Assembly (NCBI RefSeq): GCF_000238595.1
Contig: NZ_AGTS01000046.1
Location: 1-64,000, forward strand
Length of the DNA stretch: 64,000 bases
DNA from: Acidovorax sp. NO-1
GTDB taxonomy: Bacteria; Pseudomonadota; Gammaproteobacteria; Burkholderiales; Burkholderiaceae_C
Direction: 5' to 3'
Shown here: piece after piece, positions 18,203 to 27,876 of the stretch
How positions within the stretch are numbered: position 1 is the first letter of the stretch
How the letters are laid out: each line of letters opens with the position of its first letter
The notes under the pieces: model-generated
Seen by the model: the letters and a program-made list of their open reading frames with translations, nothing else
Database searches by the model: none
Told to the model about the DNA's origin: nothing
Made by a program: the position numbers and the translations under genes

Positions 18203-19582
18203 TTACAAGCCCCGCACCACGTTCATGGCTTCTTCCACCCGCTCCACCGCGTGGATGGTCAGCCCCTCAATGGGTTTCTTGGGCGCATTGGCCTTGGGCA
18301 CCACGGCCACACTGAAACCGAGCTTGGCGGCTTCCTTCAGGCGCTCCTGGCCGCGGGGAGCGGGCCGCACCTCACCGGCCAGCCCCACCTCGCCAAACGC
18401 CAGAAAGCCGCGCGGCAGCGCCTTGCCGCGCAGGCTGGAGGTGATGGACAACATCACCGCCAGGTCGGCCGCCGGCTCGCTGATGCGCACGCCGCCCACC
18501 GCGTTCACAAACACGTCCTGGTCCATGCAGGCCACGCCCGCGTGGCGGTGCAGCACCGCCAGCAGCATGGCCAGGCGGTCCTTGTCCAGGCCCACCGACA
18601 GGCGCCGGGGGCTGGGGCCGCCACTGTCCACCAGCGCCTGGATCTCCACCAGCAGCGGGCGTGTGCCCTCCAGCGTCACCATCACGCAGCTGCCGGGCAC
18701 GGGCTCGCTGTGCTGGCTCAGGAAGATGGCGCTCGGGTTGCTCACGCCCTTGAGGCCTTTTTCGGTCATGGCGAACACGCCGATCTCATTCACCGCGCCG
18801 AAGCGGTTCTTGATGGCGCGCACCAGGCGGAACTGGCTGTGCGTGTCGCCCTCGAAGTACAGCACGGTGTCCACCATGTGCTCCAGCACGCGTGGGCCGG
18901 CCAGCGCGCCCTCCTTGGTCACATGGCCCACCAGGATCACCGCGATGCCCGTGCCCTTGGCCATGCGCGTAAGGTGCGCCGCGCATTCGCGCACCTGGGC
19001 CACCGAGCCCGGCGCGCTGGTGAGCTGGTCGGAATAGGTGGTCTGGATGGAGTCAATGACCACCACGGCAGGCTGCGTGGCCTCGACCGTGGCCAGAATC
19101 TTTTCGAGCTGGATTTCGGCCAGAAGCTGCACCTGGCTGCCGTCGATGCCCAGGCGCCGCGAGCGCAGCGCCACCTGGGCGCCGCTCTCCTCACCCGTCA
19201 CGTACAAGGTTGGCAGGCCTGCGCGCTGCAGCGCGTCCATGGCCTGCAGCAGCAGGGTCGATTTGCCAATGCCCGGGTCACCGCCAATGAGCACCACGCC
19301 GCCTTCCACGATGCCGCCGCCCAGCACCCGGTCCAGCTCGTCGATGCCGCTGGGGGTGCGCGCCACGTCCTGGGCCTCGATGGCCGCCAGCGGAAGGACG
19401 GGCTGTGCGTTGGCCAGGCCTGCGTAGCCCTGCGGCGTGCTCAGGCGGTTCTTGCCCGGCCCGGCCTCGGCCACCTGCTCGATCAGCGTGTTCCAGGCCC
19501 CGCAGGACGGGCATTTGCCCAGCCAGCGCGGGCTGGTGCCGCCGCATTCGGTGCAGGTGAACGTGGTTTTGTCTTTGGCCAT
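18203..19582 (-). CDS. radA: DNA repair protein RadA (Sms)
   Basis: 459 residues. The N-terminal zinc finger reads [19 protein letters not shown], the Walker A motif is [14 protein letters not shown] at about 95, Walker B is in [10 protein letters not shown], and the RadA-specific KNRFG motif is in [14 protein letters not shown] Lon-protease-like C-terminal domain follows from about 285 with no catalytic Ser-Lys dyad evident. RadA is a hexameric branch-migration helicase acting with RecA on recombination intermediates. Confidence 0.97.
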   Translation of the reverse strand: MAKDKTTFTCTECGGTSPRWLGKCPSCGAWNTLIEQVAEAGPGKNRLSTPQGYAGLANAQPVLPLAAIEAQDVARTPSGIDELDRVLGGGIVEGGVVLIGGDPGIGKSTLLLQAMDALQRAGLPTLYVTGEESGAQVALRSRRLGIDGSQVQLLAEIQLEKILATVEATQPAVVVIDSIQTTYSDQLTSAPGSVAQVRECAAHLTRMAKGTGIAVILVGHVTKEGALAGPRVLEHMVDTVLYFEGDTHSQFRLVRAIKNRFGAVNEIGVFAMTEKGLKGVSNPSAIFLSQHSEPVPGSCVMVTLEGTRPLLVEIQALVDSGGPSPRRLSVGLDKDRLAMLLAVLHRHAGVACMDQDVFVNAVGGVRISEPAADLAVMLSITSSLRGKALPRGFLAFGEVGLAGEVRPAPRGQERLKEAAKLGFSVAVVPKANAPKKPIEGLTIHAVERVEEAMNVVRGL

Positions 19583-19697
19583 GTCAGATGTGGTTGGATG
19601 CCCCTGGAACCGGGGAGCTGACTATAGCGGCCAGGCCCACGCGGGCTGGCAACAGCCCGTACGATGGCGGGCTTGGCAATGTCGTACGGAGCTCAGA

Positions 19698-20528
19698 TTG
19701 CAGACACCTCACAACCCCTTCAAACAGGCCCTGGCCCAGGGCCAGGCACAGATCGGCCTGTGGCTCGGGCTGGCCAACGCCTACAGCGCAGAAATGCTTG
19801 CGGGCACCGGCTACGACTGGCTGCTGGTTGATGGCGAACATGCGCCCAACGACCTGCGCTCCATCCTGCACCAGCTGCAGGCCATCGCCAGCGCCGCCAG
19901 CGCCCTGCCGCCCCGCGCGAAGGCGCCCCACCCCGTGGCGCGCGTGCCGGTGGGCGACACGGCCCTCATCAAGCAGTACCTGGACATCGGCGCCCAGACC
20001 CTGCTGGTACCCATGGTGGACACCGCCGAGCAGGCCCGGCAGCTGGTGCGCGCCACGCGCTATGCACCCGAAGGCGTGCGCGGCATGGGCAGCGCGCTGG
20101 CCCGCTCGTCGCGCTGGCAGGCGTACCCGCAGTATGTGCACGAGGCCAACCAGCAGATCTGCCTGCTGGTGCAGGCCGAGACGGTGGAGGCCATGGCCAA
20201 CCTGGATGCGATTGCTGCGACGCCCGGGGTCGACGGCGTGTTCATCGGCCCGGCGGACCTCTCGGCCTCCATGGGCCACCCCGGCAACCCGGGGCACCCT
20301 GACGTGCAGGCCGCCATCCACGACGGCATCGCGCGCATCCTGCGTGCGGGCAAGGCGCCGGGCATTCTGGCCACCACCGAGTCGCAGGCGCGCCAGTGGC
20401 TGGCCGCAGGCGCGCTGTTTGTGGCCGTGGGTGTGGACACCATGCTGTTGGTGAGCGCTGCGCAAGACTTGCTGGCGCGCTACCGCAGCGCCGAGAACGC
20501 CGCCCCGGCGCGGCCCGCAGGGTATTGA
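19698..20528 (+). CDS. hpaI: HpcH/HpaI-family aldolase (4-hydroxy-2-oxoheptanedioate aldolase-like)
   Basis: 276 residues from a TTG start, chosen because the N-terminus then aligns with HpaI ([20 protein letters not shown]). Key features are [13 protein letters not shown] with the metal-site acidic residues, the arginine in [42 protein letters not shown] and [13 protein letters not shown]. Class II metal-dependent enzymes of this family split 4-hydroxy-2-oxo acids to pyruvate and an aldehyde. No other homoprotocatechuate genes are nearby, so the physiological substrate is open. The 2-dehydropantoate reductase-like gene follows by 42 bp. Confidence 0.87.
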   Translation: MQTPHNPFKQALAQGQAQIGLWLGLANAYSAEMLAGTGYDWLLVDGEHAPNDLRSILHQLQAIASAASALPPRAKAPHPVARVPVGDTALIKQYLDIGAQTLLVPMVDTAEQARQLVRATRYAPEGVRGMGSALARSSRWQAYPQYVHEANQQICLLVQAETVEAMANLDAIAATPGVDGVFIGPADLSASMGHPGNPGHPDVQAAIHDGIARILRAGKAPGILATTESQARQWLAAGALFVAVGVDTMLLVSAAQDLLARYRSAENAAPARPAGY

Positions 20529-20570
20529 ACAGCCCTGCGATCAGACCCAGACCCTTAAGGACAGATAAGC

Positions 20571-21548
20571 ATGAAAGCATGTATCTACGGCGCTGGCGCC
20601 ATCGGCGGCTGGCTGGGCGTGGCCTTGGCGCAGGCGGACAACCCGGTCAGCATGGTGGCGCGTGGCGACACACTGCGCGCCCTGCAGGCCGAAGGGCTGC
20701 GCATGCGGCGCGCCGATGGCACGCTGGCGCAGGTGCCCGTCACCGCCCACAGCGACCCGGCAGCACTCGGCGTGCAAGACCTGGTGGTCATCGCCGTCAA
20801 GGCCCCGGGGCTGCCCGACGTGGCCCGCGCCTTGGCGCCGCTCATTGGGCCGAACACCATCGTGCTCACCGCCATGAACGGTGTGCCCTGGTGGTTTCTC
20901 GACGGCTTTGGCGGCGCGGCGCAGGGCCATGCCCTCGAATCGGTGGACGCAGGAGGCGTGATTGCCCAGGCCATCCCGGCGCACCACGTGGTGGGCAGCG
21001 TGGTGCACACCAGCTGCTCGCTGGAGGCACCAGGGTTCGTGAAGCAACACTTCGGCAACCGCCTCATCGTGGGCGAGCCGGACGGCAGCCGCAGCCCGCG
21101 CCTGCAGGCCCTCGCAGACACGCTGCAGCGCGGCGGCATCGATGTGGAGGTGAGCGACTGCATCCAGAAGGACATCTGGTTCAAGCTGTGGGGCAACCTG
21201 ACCATGAACCCCATCAGCGCCCTCACCGGTGCCACCACCGACCGCATCCTGGACGACGACCTGGTGCGCGGCTTTGTGAGCGCGGTGATGCTGGAAGCCA
21301 AGGCCATCGGCGAAAAGCTGGGCCTACCGATCGACCAGCAGCCCGAGGACCGCCATGCCGTCACGCGCAAGCTGGGCGCGTTCAAGACCTCGATGCTGCA
21401 GGACGTGGAAGCGAACAAGCCCCTGGAGATCGACGCCCTGGTGGGCGCCGTGCGCGAGCTGGGGCAGATCACCCACACACCCACTCCGCATACAGATACG
21501 CTGCTGGGCCTGGTGCGGCTGATGGCCCGCACACGCCGCCTGTACTGA
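20571..21548 (+). CDS. 2-dehydropantoate 2-reductase family protein
   Basis: 325 residues. An N-terminal Rossmann motif reads CIYGAGAIGGWLG, then VARGDTLRALQAEGLRM. The catalytic lysine is in KDIWFKLWGNLTMNPISALT, and RKLGAFKTSMLQDVEANKPL-type residues close the substrate site. PanE/ApbA proteins reduce ketopantoate with NADPH for pantothenate, but many catabolic paralogues exist; its place beside an HpaI-like aldolase hints at 2-oxo acid metabolism. It stops immediately before a family-1 repeat. Confidence 0.88.
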   Translation: MKACIYGAGAIGGWLGVALAQADNPVSMVARGDTLRALQAEGLRMRRADGTLAQVPVTAHSDPAALGVQDLVVIAVKAPGLPDVARALAPLIGPNTIVLTAMNGVPWWFLDGFGGAAQGHALESVDAGGVIAQAIPAHHVVGSVVHTSCSLEAPGFVKQHFGNRLIVGEPDGSRSPRLQALADTLQRGGIDVEVSDCIQKDIWFKLWGNLTMNPISALTGATTDRILDDDLVRGFVSAVMLEAKAIGEKLGLPIDQQPEDRHAVTRKLGAFKTSMLQDVEANKPLEIDALVGAVRELGQITHTPTPHTDTLLGLVRLMARTRRLY

Positions 21549-21559
21549 AGTTTGAATCA

Positions 21560-21606
21560 AATTGGCCGCCAGCGCTTATCCATCATGCGCTAACAGCTAG
21601 TATTTT
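21560..21606 (+). repeat. Family-1 palindromic repeat, copy 3 (forward)
   Basis: aattggccgccagcgcttat followed by ccatcatgcgctaacagcta. One arm is degenerate. It fills the gap between the PanE-like stop and the GST start; its distal end reaches within about 15 bp of the GST start codon. Confidence 0.8.
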
Positions 21607-21621
21607 TGTAGCATTTATCCA

Positions 21622-22245
21622 ATGTCCAACCTCACGCTTTACTACACCCCTGGCACCTGCGCTCAGGCCGTGCGCATCGCTCTGGAAGAAGCGGGCGCCC
21701 CCTACGACCTGGTGCGCGTGGACTTCGGCGCTGGCCAGCAACGCACGCCCGAATACCTGGCGGTAAACCCCAAGGGCCGCGTACCCGCGCTGGTCACGCC
21801 GCACGGCACGCTGACCGAAACCCCGGCGCTGCTGGCCTATGTGGCGCAGAGCTTTCCCGAGGCGCGCCTGGCACCCGCCGACGCCCATGGCTTTGCGCGG
21901 ATGCAGGAGTTCCACAGCTACCTTGCGTCCACCGTGCACATCGCCCATGCCCACCGCCCCCGCGCCAGCCGCTGGGCCGACGAGCCAGAGGCCCAGGCGG
22001 CCATGCAGCGCAAGGTGCCGCAGAACATGACGGAGTGCTTCCACCTCATCGAAAGCCACTACCTGCCGCAGGCGGACCAGGGCCCCTGGGTGATGGGCGG
22101 ACAGTACACCGTGGCCGACGGCTACCTGTTCACCATCGGCACCTGGCTGCACAGCGACGGCGTGGACATCGCCCAGTTCCCGAAGGCGTTTGCACACACG
22201 CAGCGCATGCTGCAGCGCCCCGCCGTGCATCGCGCACTGGCCTGA
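21622..22245 (+). CDS. Glutathione S-transferase family protein
   Basis: 207 residues. The N-terminal thioredoxin-like domain (1-80) has LTLYYTPGTCAQAVRIALEE, where Thr/Cys at 9-11 are candidate catalytic residues, the cis-Pro in GRVPALVT and the glutathione-binding TETPALLAYV. The all-helical C-terminal domain holds VMGGQYTVADGYLFTIGTW. It resembles beta-class bacterial GSTs that detoxify electrophiles. A strong terminator follows 18 bp after the stop. Confidence 0.92.
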   Translation: MSNLTLYYTPGTCAQAVRIALEEAGAPYDLVRVDFGAGQQRTPEYLAVNPKGRVPALVTPHGTLTETPALLAYVAQSFPEARLAPADAHGFARMQEFHSYLASTVHIAHAHRPRASRWADEPEAQAAMQRKVPQNMTECFHLIESHYLPQADQGPWVMGGQYTVADGYLFTIGTWLHSDGVDIAQFPKAFAHTQRMLQRPAVHRALA

Positions 22246-22263
22246 TACGCCACCTGCGGACGC

Positions 22264-22307
22264 AAAAAAGCCCCGGCGCTTCTGACTGAAAGCACCGGGG
22301 CTTTTTG
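22264..22307 (+). terminator. Rho-independent terminator after GST (bidirectional)
   Basis: aaaaaagccccggcgcttct then gactgaaagcaccggggctt tttg: GCCCCGGcGC pairs with GCaCCGGGGC around a 12-nt loop, with an A-run before and a T-run after. It can serve both the GST gene and the convergent substrate-binding protein gene ending at 22321. Confidence 0.9.
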
Positions 22308-22320
22308 TTGGCAACCGGGA

Positions 22321-23901
22321 TCAGTTCACCTTCAGATACCGCCAGTCGATGCGGTTGTCGGCGCGGTGGATGATGTCCACCTTCTTGGTGCCCGCCCACG
22401 GAATCACCTGGTTGTACAGCGGGATGTGCGACACCAGTTCATGCTCCTTGATCAGCGCCTGCTCGATCAGGCCGTTGCGCGTGGCGGTGTCCGTTTCCTT
22501 CTTCACACGCTCGATCAGCGCATCCATCTGCGGGTCGGAGAACCGGCCCAGGTTGAAGTTGCCATCCCCACCCGCGCCCGTCGTGCGCACCAGCGACTGC
22601 AGGCTGTAGAACGCGTCAAACGTAGGCACACCCCAGCCCAGCAGGTAGATGCTGGCTTCGTTGCGCTGGATCATCGGGAAGTAGGTGGCAAACGGCAGCG
22701 AGCGCAGCTTGGCCTTCACGCCCACCTTGGCCCATTGCGAAGTGATGGCCTGGCACAGCTGCTCGTCGTTGATGTAGCGGCCGGCGCTGCAGGCAAAGTC
22801 CACCTCGAAGCCGTTGGGGTAGCCCGCGTCGGCCAGCAGCTTTTGGGCGGCCTTGGCGTCAAACGGGTAGCGCACGTCGGCCTTCTTGGTCCAGCCGTTG
22901 ACCTGGTTGGCGATCAGCGCACCGGTGGGCTGGGCCAGCCCGCGCATCACCACGCGCTGGATGGACTGGATGTCGATGGCCTGGTACAGCGCCTTGCGCA
23001 CGCGCTGGTCCTTGAGCGGGTTCTTGCCCTTCACGTCCGAGCCGGGCAGCTCCTCGCGGAACTGGTCCATGCCCAAAAAGATGGTGCGGTACTCGGGTCC
23101 TTCCAGCACCTTCAGGTTGGGCGTCTGCTTGATGCGCGCCAGGTCCTGCAGGCTGGGGTCGATCACGAAGTCCACCTCACCCGACAGCAGGGCGGCCGTG
23201 CGCGTGGCGTCGGCCTTGATGGGGGTGTAGACGATCTCGGTCAGGTTGGTGGGGTACTTGCCCTTGCCCCACCAGTTCGGGTTGGGCTCCAGCACCACGC
23301 GCTGGTCAGGCGTCCACTGCTTGAGCTGGTAGGGGCCGGTGCCCAGCGCATTGCGGTGGGCGTACGTTTCGTCCTTGGTCTTGATGTCCTTGGGCTCGAC
23401 CGATTTGTTCTTTTCGGCCCAGGCCTTGCTCATGATGCGCAGCTCGGTCAGCTGGTTCACCAGCACCGGGTTGGGCAGGTCGGAGTGGATGTCGATGGTG
23501 TAGGCATCGACCTTTTCCACACGGTCAATGCCCTGGGTATAGACAGCGAAGTTGGAGCTTTTGGCCTTGGCCCGCTCCAGCGAGAACTTGGCGTCGTCGG
23601 CCGTGAACTCGCTGCCGTCGCTGAACTTCACGCCCTTGCGCAAGGTCAGGCGCAGCTGCGTGGGCTTGATCAGCTTCCACTCGGTGGCGAGCGAGGGCTC
23701 GGGCTTGAAGGTCTTGCTGTTGTATTCCACCAGCGTGTCGTACACCGCGCCGTGCATGGTGTTGTTCACACCCACGTTCTGGGTGTGGATGTCCCAGGTG
23801 GAAATGTCCACCGAGCGGGACCAGCGGAAGGTGGCGGACTGTACGGCCAGGGGCAGGGCCGCAACAACGGCGGCGGCCAGGAGAAGGTGTTTGAAGCGCA
23901 T
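22321..23901 (-). CDS. Periplasmic dipeptide/oligopeptide-type ABC substrate-binding protein
   Basis: 526 residues from the ATG at 23901. The signal peptide is MRFKHLLLAAAVVAALPLAV with cleavage near QSA. The family 5 solute-binding fold is seen in EPSLATEWKLIKPTQLRLTL, GVKFSDGSEFTADDAKFSLE and NALGTGPYQLKQWTPDQRVV. No permease or ATPase gene is adjacent, so it is an orphan receptor that must work with a transporter elsewhere. It converges on the GST gene with a shared terminator. Confidence 0.92.
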   Translation of the reverse strand: MRFKHLLLAAAVVAALPLAVQSATFRWSRSVDISTWDIHTQNVGVNNTMHGAVYDTLVEYNSKTFKPEPSLATEWKLIKPTQLRLTLRKGVKFSDGSEFTADDAKFSLERAKAKSSNFAVYTQGIDRVEKVDAYTIDIHSDLPNPVLVNQLTELRIMSKAWAEKNKSVEPKDIKTKDETYAHRNALGTGPYQLKQWTPDQRVVLEPNPNWWGKGKYPTNLTEIVYTPIKADATRTAALLSGEVDFVIDPSLQDLARIKQTPNLKVLEGPEYRTIFLGMDQFREELPGSDVKGKNPLKDQRVRKALYQAIDIQSIQRVVMRGLAQPTGALIANQVNGWTKKADVRYPFDAKAAQKLLADAGYPNGFEVDFACSAGRYINDEQLCQAITSQWAKVGVKAKLRSLPFATYFPMIQRNEASIYLLGWGVPTFDAFYSLQSLVRTTGAGGDGNFNLGRFSDPQMDALIERVKKETDTATRNGLIEQALIKEHELVSHIPLYNQVIPWAGTKKVDIIHRADNRIDWRYLKVN

Positions 23902-23989
23902 GGACGGGAGGATAGGCAAAAACGCCAATTAATGCTGAATGGTCAGACTATCCCCCAAGCGGCGCTTTTAGAAAACGAACTTATTCTTC

Positions 23990-24598
23990 TTAGCTTAGAG
24001 CCATCACCCCTGCCAGCACCAGCATGGTGGTGGCCGTCACCGCGTCAAGCACACGCCAGGCACGCGGGGTGGCAAACAGCGGTGCCAGCCAGCGCGCGCC
24101 CAGCCCCAGCCCTGTAAACCACAACGCGCTGGCCAATGCGCCGCCCGCTGCAAACGTCGCGCGGCCCAGGGCGGGATAGGGCGTGGCCATGGTGCCCAGC
24201 AGCACCACGGTGTCGAGGTAGACATGCGGGTTGAGCCAGGTCAGCGCCATCACGGTGGCGAGCGTGGTGCGCAGGCTGGCCCCGGGACCGCCAGCAGTCA
24301 CCAGGAGCTGGCCGGGGCGCAGCACGCGCGCCGCCGTCTGCACGGCATACGCCAGCAGAAACAGCGCGCCCGCCCAGCGCATGAGCTGCGCCCACTCGGG
24401 CCGCGCCAGCAGCACCCCGCCCATGCCCCACACGCCCACCTGCAGCAGCACCGCATCAGACAGCGCGCACACCAGCACCACGGGCAGCACATGCTCGCGC
24501 CGCAGGCCCTGGCGCAGCACAAACGCGTTCTGTGCGCCGATGGCCATGATCAGAATGGCGGTGGAGGTGAACCCATGTAAAAACGCAGTGGTGCTCAT
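23990..24598 (-). CDS. argO: LysE/ArgO-family amino acid exporter
   Basis: 202 residues with about six membrane segments; the N-terminal FTSTAILIMAIGAQNAFVLR and WLNPHVYLDTVVLLG are LysE/ArgO hallmarks. These proteins export arginine or lysine when intracellular levels are high. The divergent ArgP-type LysR gene 78 bp away is the classical regulator of argO, which strongly supports the pairing. The ATG at 24598 is chosen over an upstream in-frame start. Confidence 0.9.
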   Translation of the reverse strand: MSTTAFLHGFTSTAILIMAIGAQNAFVLRQGLRREHVLPVVLVCALSDAVLLQVGVWGMGGVLLARPEWAQLMRWAGALFLLAYAVQTAARVLRPGQLLVTAGGPGASLRTTLATVMALTWLNPHVYLDTVVLLGTMATPYPALGRATFAAGGALASALWFTGLGLGARWLAPLFATPRAWRVLDAVTATTMLVLAGVMALS

Positions 24599-24676
24599 GG
24601 GCACGCATTGTGGGCACGGCACGGTGGGTGGCGCCAGCTATACTTTTTAACGATCCGTCAGTATTTCTAACGCCAC

Positions 24677-25564
24677 ATGCTTCTTGACTCCGCCCAGCTC
24701 AACGCCTTTGCCACGGTGATCGACGAGGGCAGCTTTGAGCGCGCCGCCGCCGTGCTGCACGTCACGCGCTCGGCGGTGTCGCAGCGCGTGAAGCTGCTGG
24801 AAGAGCGTGTGGGCCAGGTGCTGGTGCGGCGCGCCACGCCCTGCACGGCCACCGAGGCGGGGCAGGCGCTGTACCGGCACGCCCGCGAAATTGCGCTGAG
24901 CGAGGCCGACGCGCTGGCCACGCTCGGCGGCGGGCAGCACACCTGCACGCGCCTGGCCATCGGGGTGAACGCCGACTCGCTGGCCACCTGGTTCCCCCAC
25001 GCCATGGCCCAGGCGGCCGAAGGCCAGAGCATCACCTTCGACATCCATGTGGAAGACCAGGACCACTCGGCCAACCTGCTGCGCGAAGGCCGCGTGATGG
25101 CCGCCGTCACGGCCGACCCGCAGGCCGTACAGGGCTGCAAGGTGCTGCCGCTGGGCACGCTGCGCTACCGGGCGCTGGCAAGCCCTGCGTTCATGCAACG
25201 CCACTTCGCCCAGGGCGTGAATGCCGCCGCGCTCGCGCAGGCGCCCATGCTGGTCTTCAACCGCAAGGACGCCCTGCAGGCACGGTTTGTGGGGCGCATC
25301 ACGCGCCGCAAGATCGCACCACCCGTGCACTGGTTGCCCGAGGCGCATGCCTTTGTGATGGCGGCGCGTGCGGGCCTGGGCTGGGGCATGGTCCCCGACC
25401 CCCTTGCGGACAACGACCTGCAGCGCGCCACCCTTGCGGAATTGATTCCCGGAAAACCCGTGGATGTGCCGCTGTACTGGCAGTATTGGCGCCTGAACGT
25501 GCAGGCGCTGCACCACATGACCGAGGCCGTGCGGCACGCCTCGGCCGCCGCCCTACGGGGCTGA
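24677..25564 (+). CDS. argP: LysR-family regulator ArgP (IciA) type
   Basis: 295 residues. The HTH region LDSAQLNAFATVIDEGSFER then AAAVLHVTRSAVSQRVKLLE is very close to ArgP. The effector domain contains QDHSANLLREGRVMAAVTAD, a conserved ArgP segment. ArgP binds the argO promoter and activates export in response to arginine, with lysine antagonising it. The short intergenic region with the divergent exporter gene should hold its operator. Its last 12 bp overlap the convergent membrane protein gene. Confidence 0.92.
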   Translation: MLLDSAQLNAFATVIDEGSFERAAAVLHVTRSAVSQRVKLLEERVGQVLVRRATPCTATEAGQALYRHAREIALSEADALATLGGGQHTCTRLAIGVNADSLATWFPHAMAQAAEGQSITFDIHVEDQDHSANLLREGRVMAAVTADPQAVQGCKVLPLGTLRYRALASPAFMQRHFAQGVNAAALAQAPMLVFNRKDALQARFVGRITRRKIAPPVHWLPEAHAFVMAARAGLGWGMVPDPLADNDLQRATLAELIPGKPVDVPLYWQYWRLNVQALHHMTEAVRHASAAALRG

Positions 25565-26482
25565 CAGAAAGCGCACCGCCTGCGGCAGCGACTGCACACC
25601 CGGCAGGAAATGGTCGAGCGTGGCCCCCAGCACCACGGCACAGATCAGCGCACCCAGCAGCGGTTTCCAGGTGAGCCGCACCGCGGCCATCAGCCAACCC
25701 TCGCGCTCCACACCCACCGCAGCGCGCGCCGTGGCCACCGAAAAAGCCAGCTCCACGGCCACGGTGAGCAGCACATCCCAGCCAAAGAAAAGCATGGCCA
25801 GCGAGCCCGCGCCAAAGATGAGTGCCGCACCGATGAGAAAGATGGCCACCACCGGCACGACCACGATGGCTCCATCGTCGGCGCTGCCAATGGCCTCCGC
25901 GGCGCTGCCCGCCACATCCCCGAGCACGCCGGTCTCGCTGCCCGAACCACTGCCGGAAAGCCCCTGCACCCACCCGCCGCCAAAATCGCCCGTCGCGCCG
26001 CCCCCACCAAAGTCGCCACCGCCGGTGCGCGGCAGCGGCATCTGGCCGCCACCCCCCGGCGACCCGCCGCGCGGCCAGGGCAGGTCCGGCAGGTCGAGGC
26101 TCACGTCGCCCTGGCTGTCACCGGACTTGCCCGCGTTTCGGCCCTCACGCACCAGCCTCGCCGCCCAGGCCCGCAGCACCAGCAGATACCCCAGGTATCC
26201 CACCGAAAGCGTGGCCAGGTACCGCAGCGCCAGCGACTCCACCCCCAGCAGCATCTGCACATGGGAGGTGGACCACATGATCAGCAGCGTGAAGCTGCCA
26301 ATGAGCAGCCCGTGCCAGCGCAGGCTATAGCGCTGCTGCAGGGTGCGCGCCACGGTGCCGTGGTGCGGCATGCGCACCGATCGCCAGCTGGAGCTGCGTT
26401 GCGCCTCGCGGTTGCGGCTGTTCTTTGCGGTGCTGTGGGTACTGTTGCTGTTTCGATTGCGTTTGTCAGGGGTCGTGGCCAT
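25553..26482 (-). CDS. Hypothetical multi-pass membrane protein with glycine-rich linker
   Basis: 309 residues from the ATG at 26482. A basic Ser/Asn/Arg-rich N-terminus is followed by TM segments near 62-80 and 95-112, then a Gly/Pro-rich linker (about 140-195, with PRTGGGDFGGGGATGDFGGG), then TM segments near 215-240, 243-262 and 280-300. I do not recognise a domain. The linker is low complexity but the frame has normal third-position GC. It overlaps argP by 12 bp tail to tail and sits between argP and alr. Confidence 0.7.
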   Translation of the reverse strand: MATTPDKRNRNSNSTHSTAKNSRNREAQRSSSWRSVRMPHHGTVARTLQQRYSLRWHGLLIGSFTLLIMWSTSHVQMLLGVESLALRYLATLSVGYLGYLLVLRAWAARLVREGRNAGKSGDSQGDVSLDLPDLPWPRGGSPGGGGQMPLPRTGGGDFGGGGATGDFGGGWVQGLSGSGSGSETGVLGDVAGSAAEAIGSADDGAIVVVPVVAIFLIGAALIFGAGSLAMLFFGWDVLLTVAVELAFSVATARAAVGVEREGWLMAAVRLTWKPLLGALICAVVLGATLDHFLPGVQSLPQAVRFLSAP

Positions 26483-26603
26483 GGAGGGAGCGCTGGCAAA
26501 AAAGCGTGAAGGACTGTGAATGCGCACATTTCACACCACGGGCACGGCGCAGGGCTCCCTGCGCGATCCCCCGGGGTTGCCAGACCGTGAACTTCCAGGC
26601 GTT

Positions 26604-27719
26604 TCAGGCAGGCGCATCCACCGCCACAGGCACGCGCGGCGCCAGCGCGCACATCAGCTCGTACCCCACCGTGCCCGCCGCCTGCGCCACCTCGTCGACG
26701 GGCAGCACCACACCATTGCTGGCCCGCCCCCAGAGCGTGACCTCGCTGCCAAAGCCCACGTCCACACCCGCCTGCTGCAGTGGCGTCAGGTCCACGGTGA
26801 CCATGTCCATGCTCACGCGGCCCACCAGCCGGGTGCGCACCCCGTTGACCAGCACCGGGGTGCCGGTGTCGCAATGGCGCGGGTAGCCGTCGGCATAGCC
26901 GCAGGCTGCGACCCCGATGGTCATCGGCCCTTCGGCCGTAAAGCGCGAGCCATAGCCGACCGTGTCGCCCGCCTGCAGCTGCTGCACGGCCAGCAGGCGG
27001 GTGGCCAGCGTCATCGTGGACTGCAGGGCCCAGTGGTCCGCATCGTTTTCGGGGAAATCCGGGGCGCTGCCGTACAGCACGATCCCGGCGCGCACCCAGT
27101 CGGAGCGCAGGCGCGCATCGGCATGGTGGCGCAGCGTGGCGGCGCTGTTGGACACGCTGCGCTCACCGGGCAGGTCCTGCGTCACCCCATTGAACACCTC
27201 GATCTGGTGGGCCACGCCCCGGGGGCCGTCCGCGTCGCTGAAGTGGGTCATGAACGAGATCTCGTCCACCTGCGGCAGCGCATTGAGCCGCGCCCACGCC
27301 GCGCGGTAGCGCTGGGGCGTGAAACCCAGGCGGTTCATGCCCGAGTTCATCTTGAGGAAAACCCGGTGCGGCACCTGGGTCTTGTGCGACGCCAGCATGT
27401 CGATCTGCTCGTCGCAGTGCACGGCGTGCCACAGCCCCAGGCGGGAACACAGCTCCAGATCGCGGGGCTCGAACACGCCTTCCAGCAGCAGGATCGGCCC
27501 GCGCCAGCCCAGTTGGCGCACGCGTTCGGCCTCGGCCAGGTCCAGCAGCGCAAAGCCGTCGGCACCTCGCAGGCCTTCGTACACCCGCTCGATGCCATGG
27601 CCGTAGGCGTTGGCCTTGACGACGGCCCAGACCCTGGCGTCCGGCGCGGACCGGCGCGCGCGCATCAGGTTGTGGTGCAGTGCGGTGGTGTGGATGGTGG
27701 CGTGGACAGGACGGGGCAT
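26604..27719 (-). CDS. alr: Alanine racemase
   Basis: 371 residues from the ATG at 27719. Lys35 in [12 protein letters not shown] is the PLP lysine; the opposite catalytic tyrosine is in [15 protein letters not shown]. The TIM-barrel region has [13 protein letters not shown] and the C-terminal beta domain [15 protein letters not shown]. It interconverts L- and D-alanine for peptidoglycan. The open frame runs 32 codons upstream, but that extension covers the divergent promoter region with lplT and is not family-like. Alr/lplT divergence is usual in this group. Confidence 0.96.
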   Translation of the reverse strand: MPRPVHATIHTTALHHNLMRARRSAPDARVWAVVKANAYGHGIERVYEGLRGADGFALLDLAEAERVRQLGWRGPILLLEGVFEPRDLELCSRLGLWHAVHCDEQIDMLASHKTQVPHRVFLKMNSGMNRLGFTPQRYRAAWARLNALPQVDEISFMTHFSDADGPRGVAHQIEVFNGVTQDLPGERSVSNSAATLRHHADARLRSDWVRAGIVLYGSAPDFPENDADHWALQSTMTLATRLLAVQQLQAGDTVGYGSRFTAEGPMTIGVAACGYADGYPRHCDTGTPVLVNGVRTRLVGRVSMDMVTVDLTPLQQAGVDVGFGSEVTLWGRASNGVVLPVDEVAQAAGTVGYELMCALAPRVPVAVDAPA

Positions 27720-27876
27720 GGAAAAGAACCAGGTGCAAACGGGCGGTTTACCGGGGAATACGCGCAGGATTCTGGCACTGCGGCCGTTTATCCGCGTGAT
27801 ATAACCGTCCGTCACTAGCGAGCGTATCCATATTTAACAGCGCATCAGCCGAACTGATGCAGCCTCCAGCCATTCG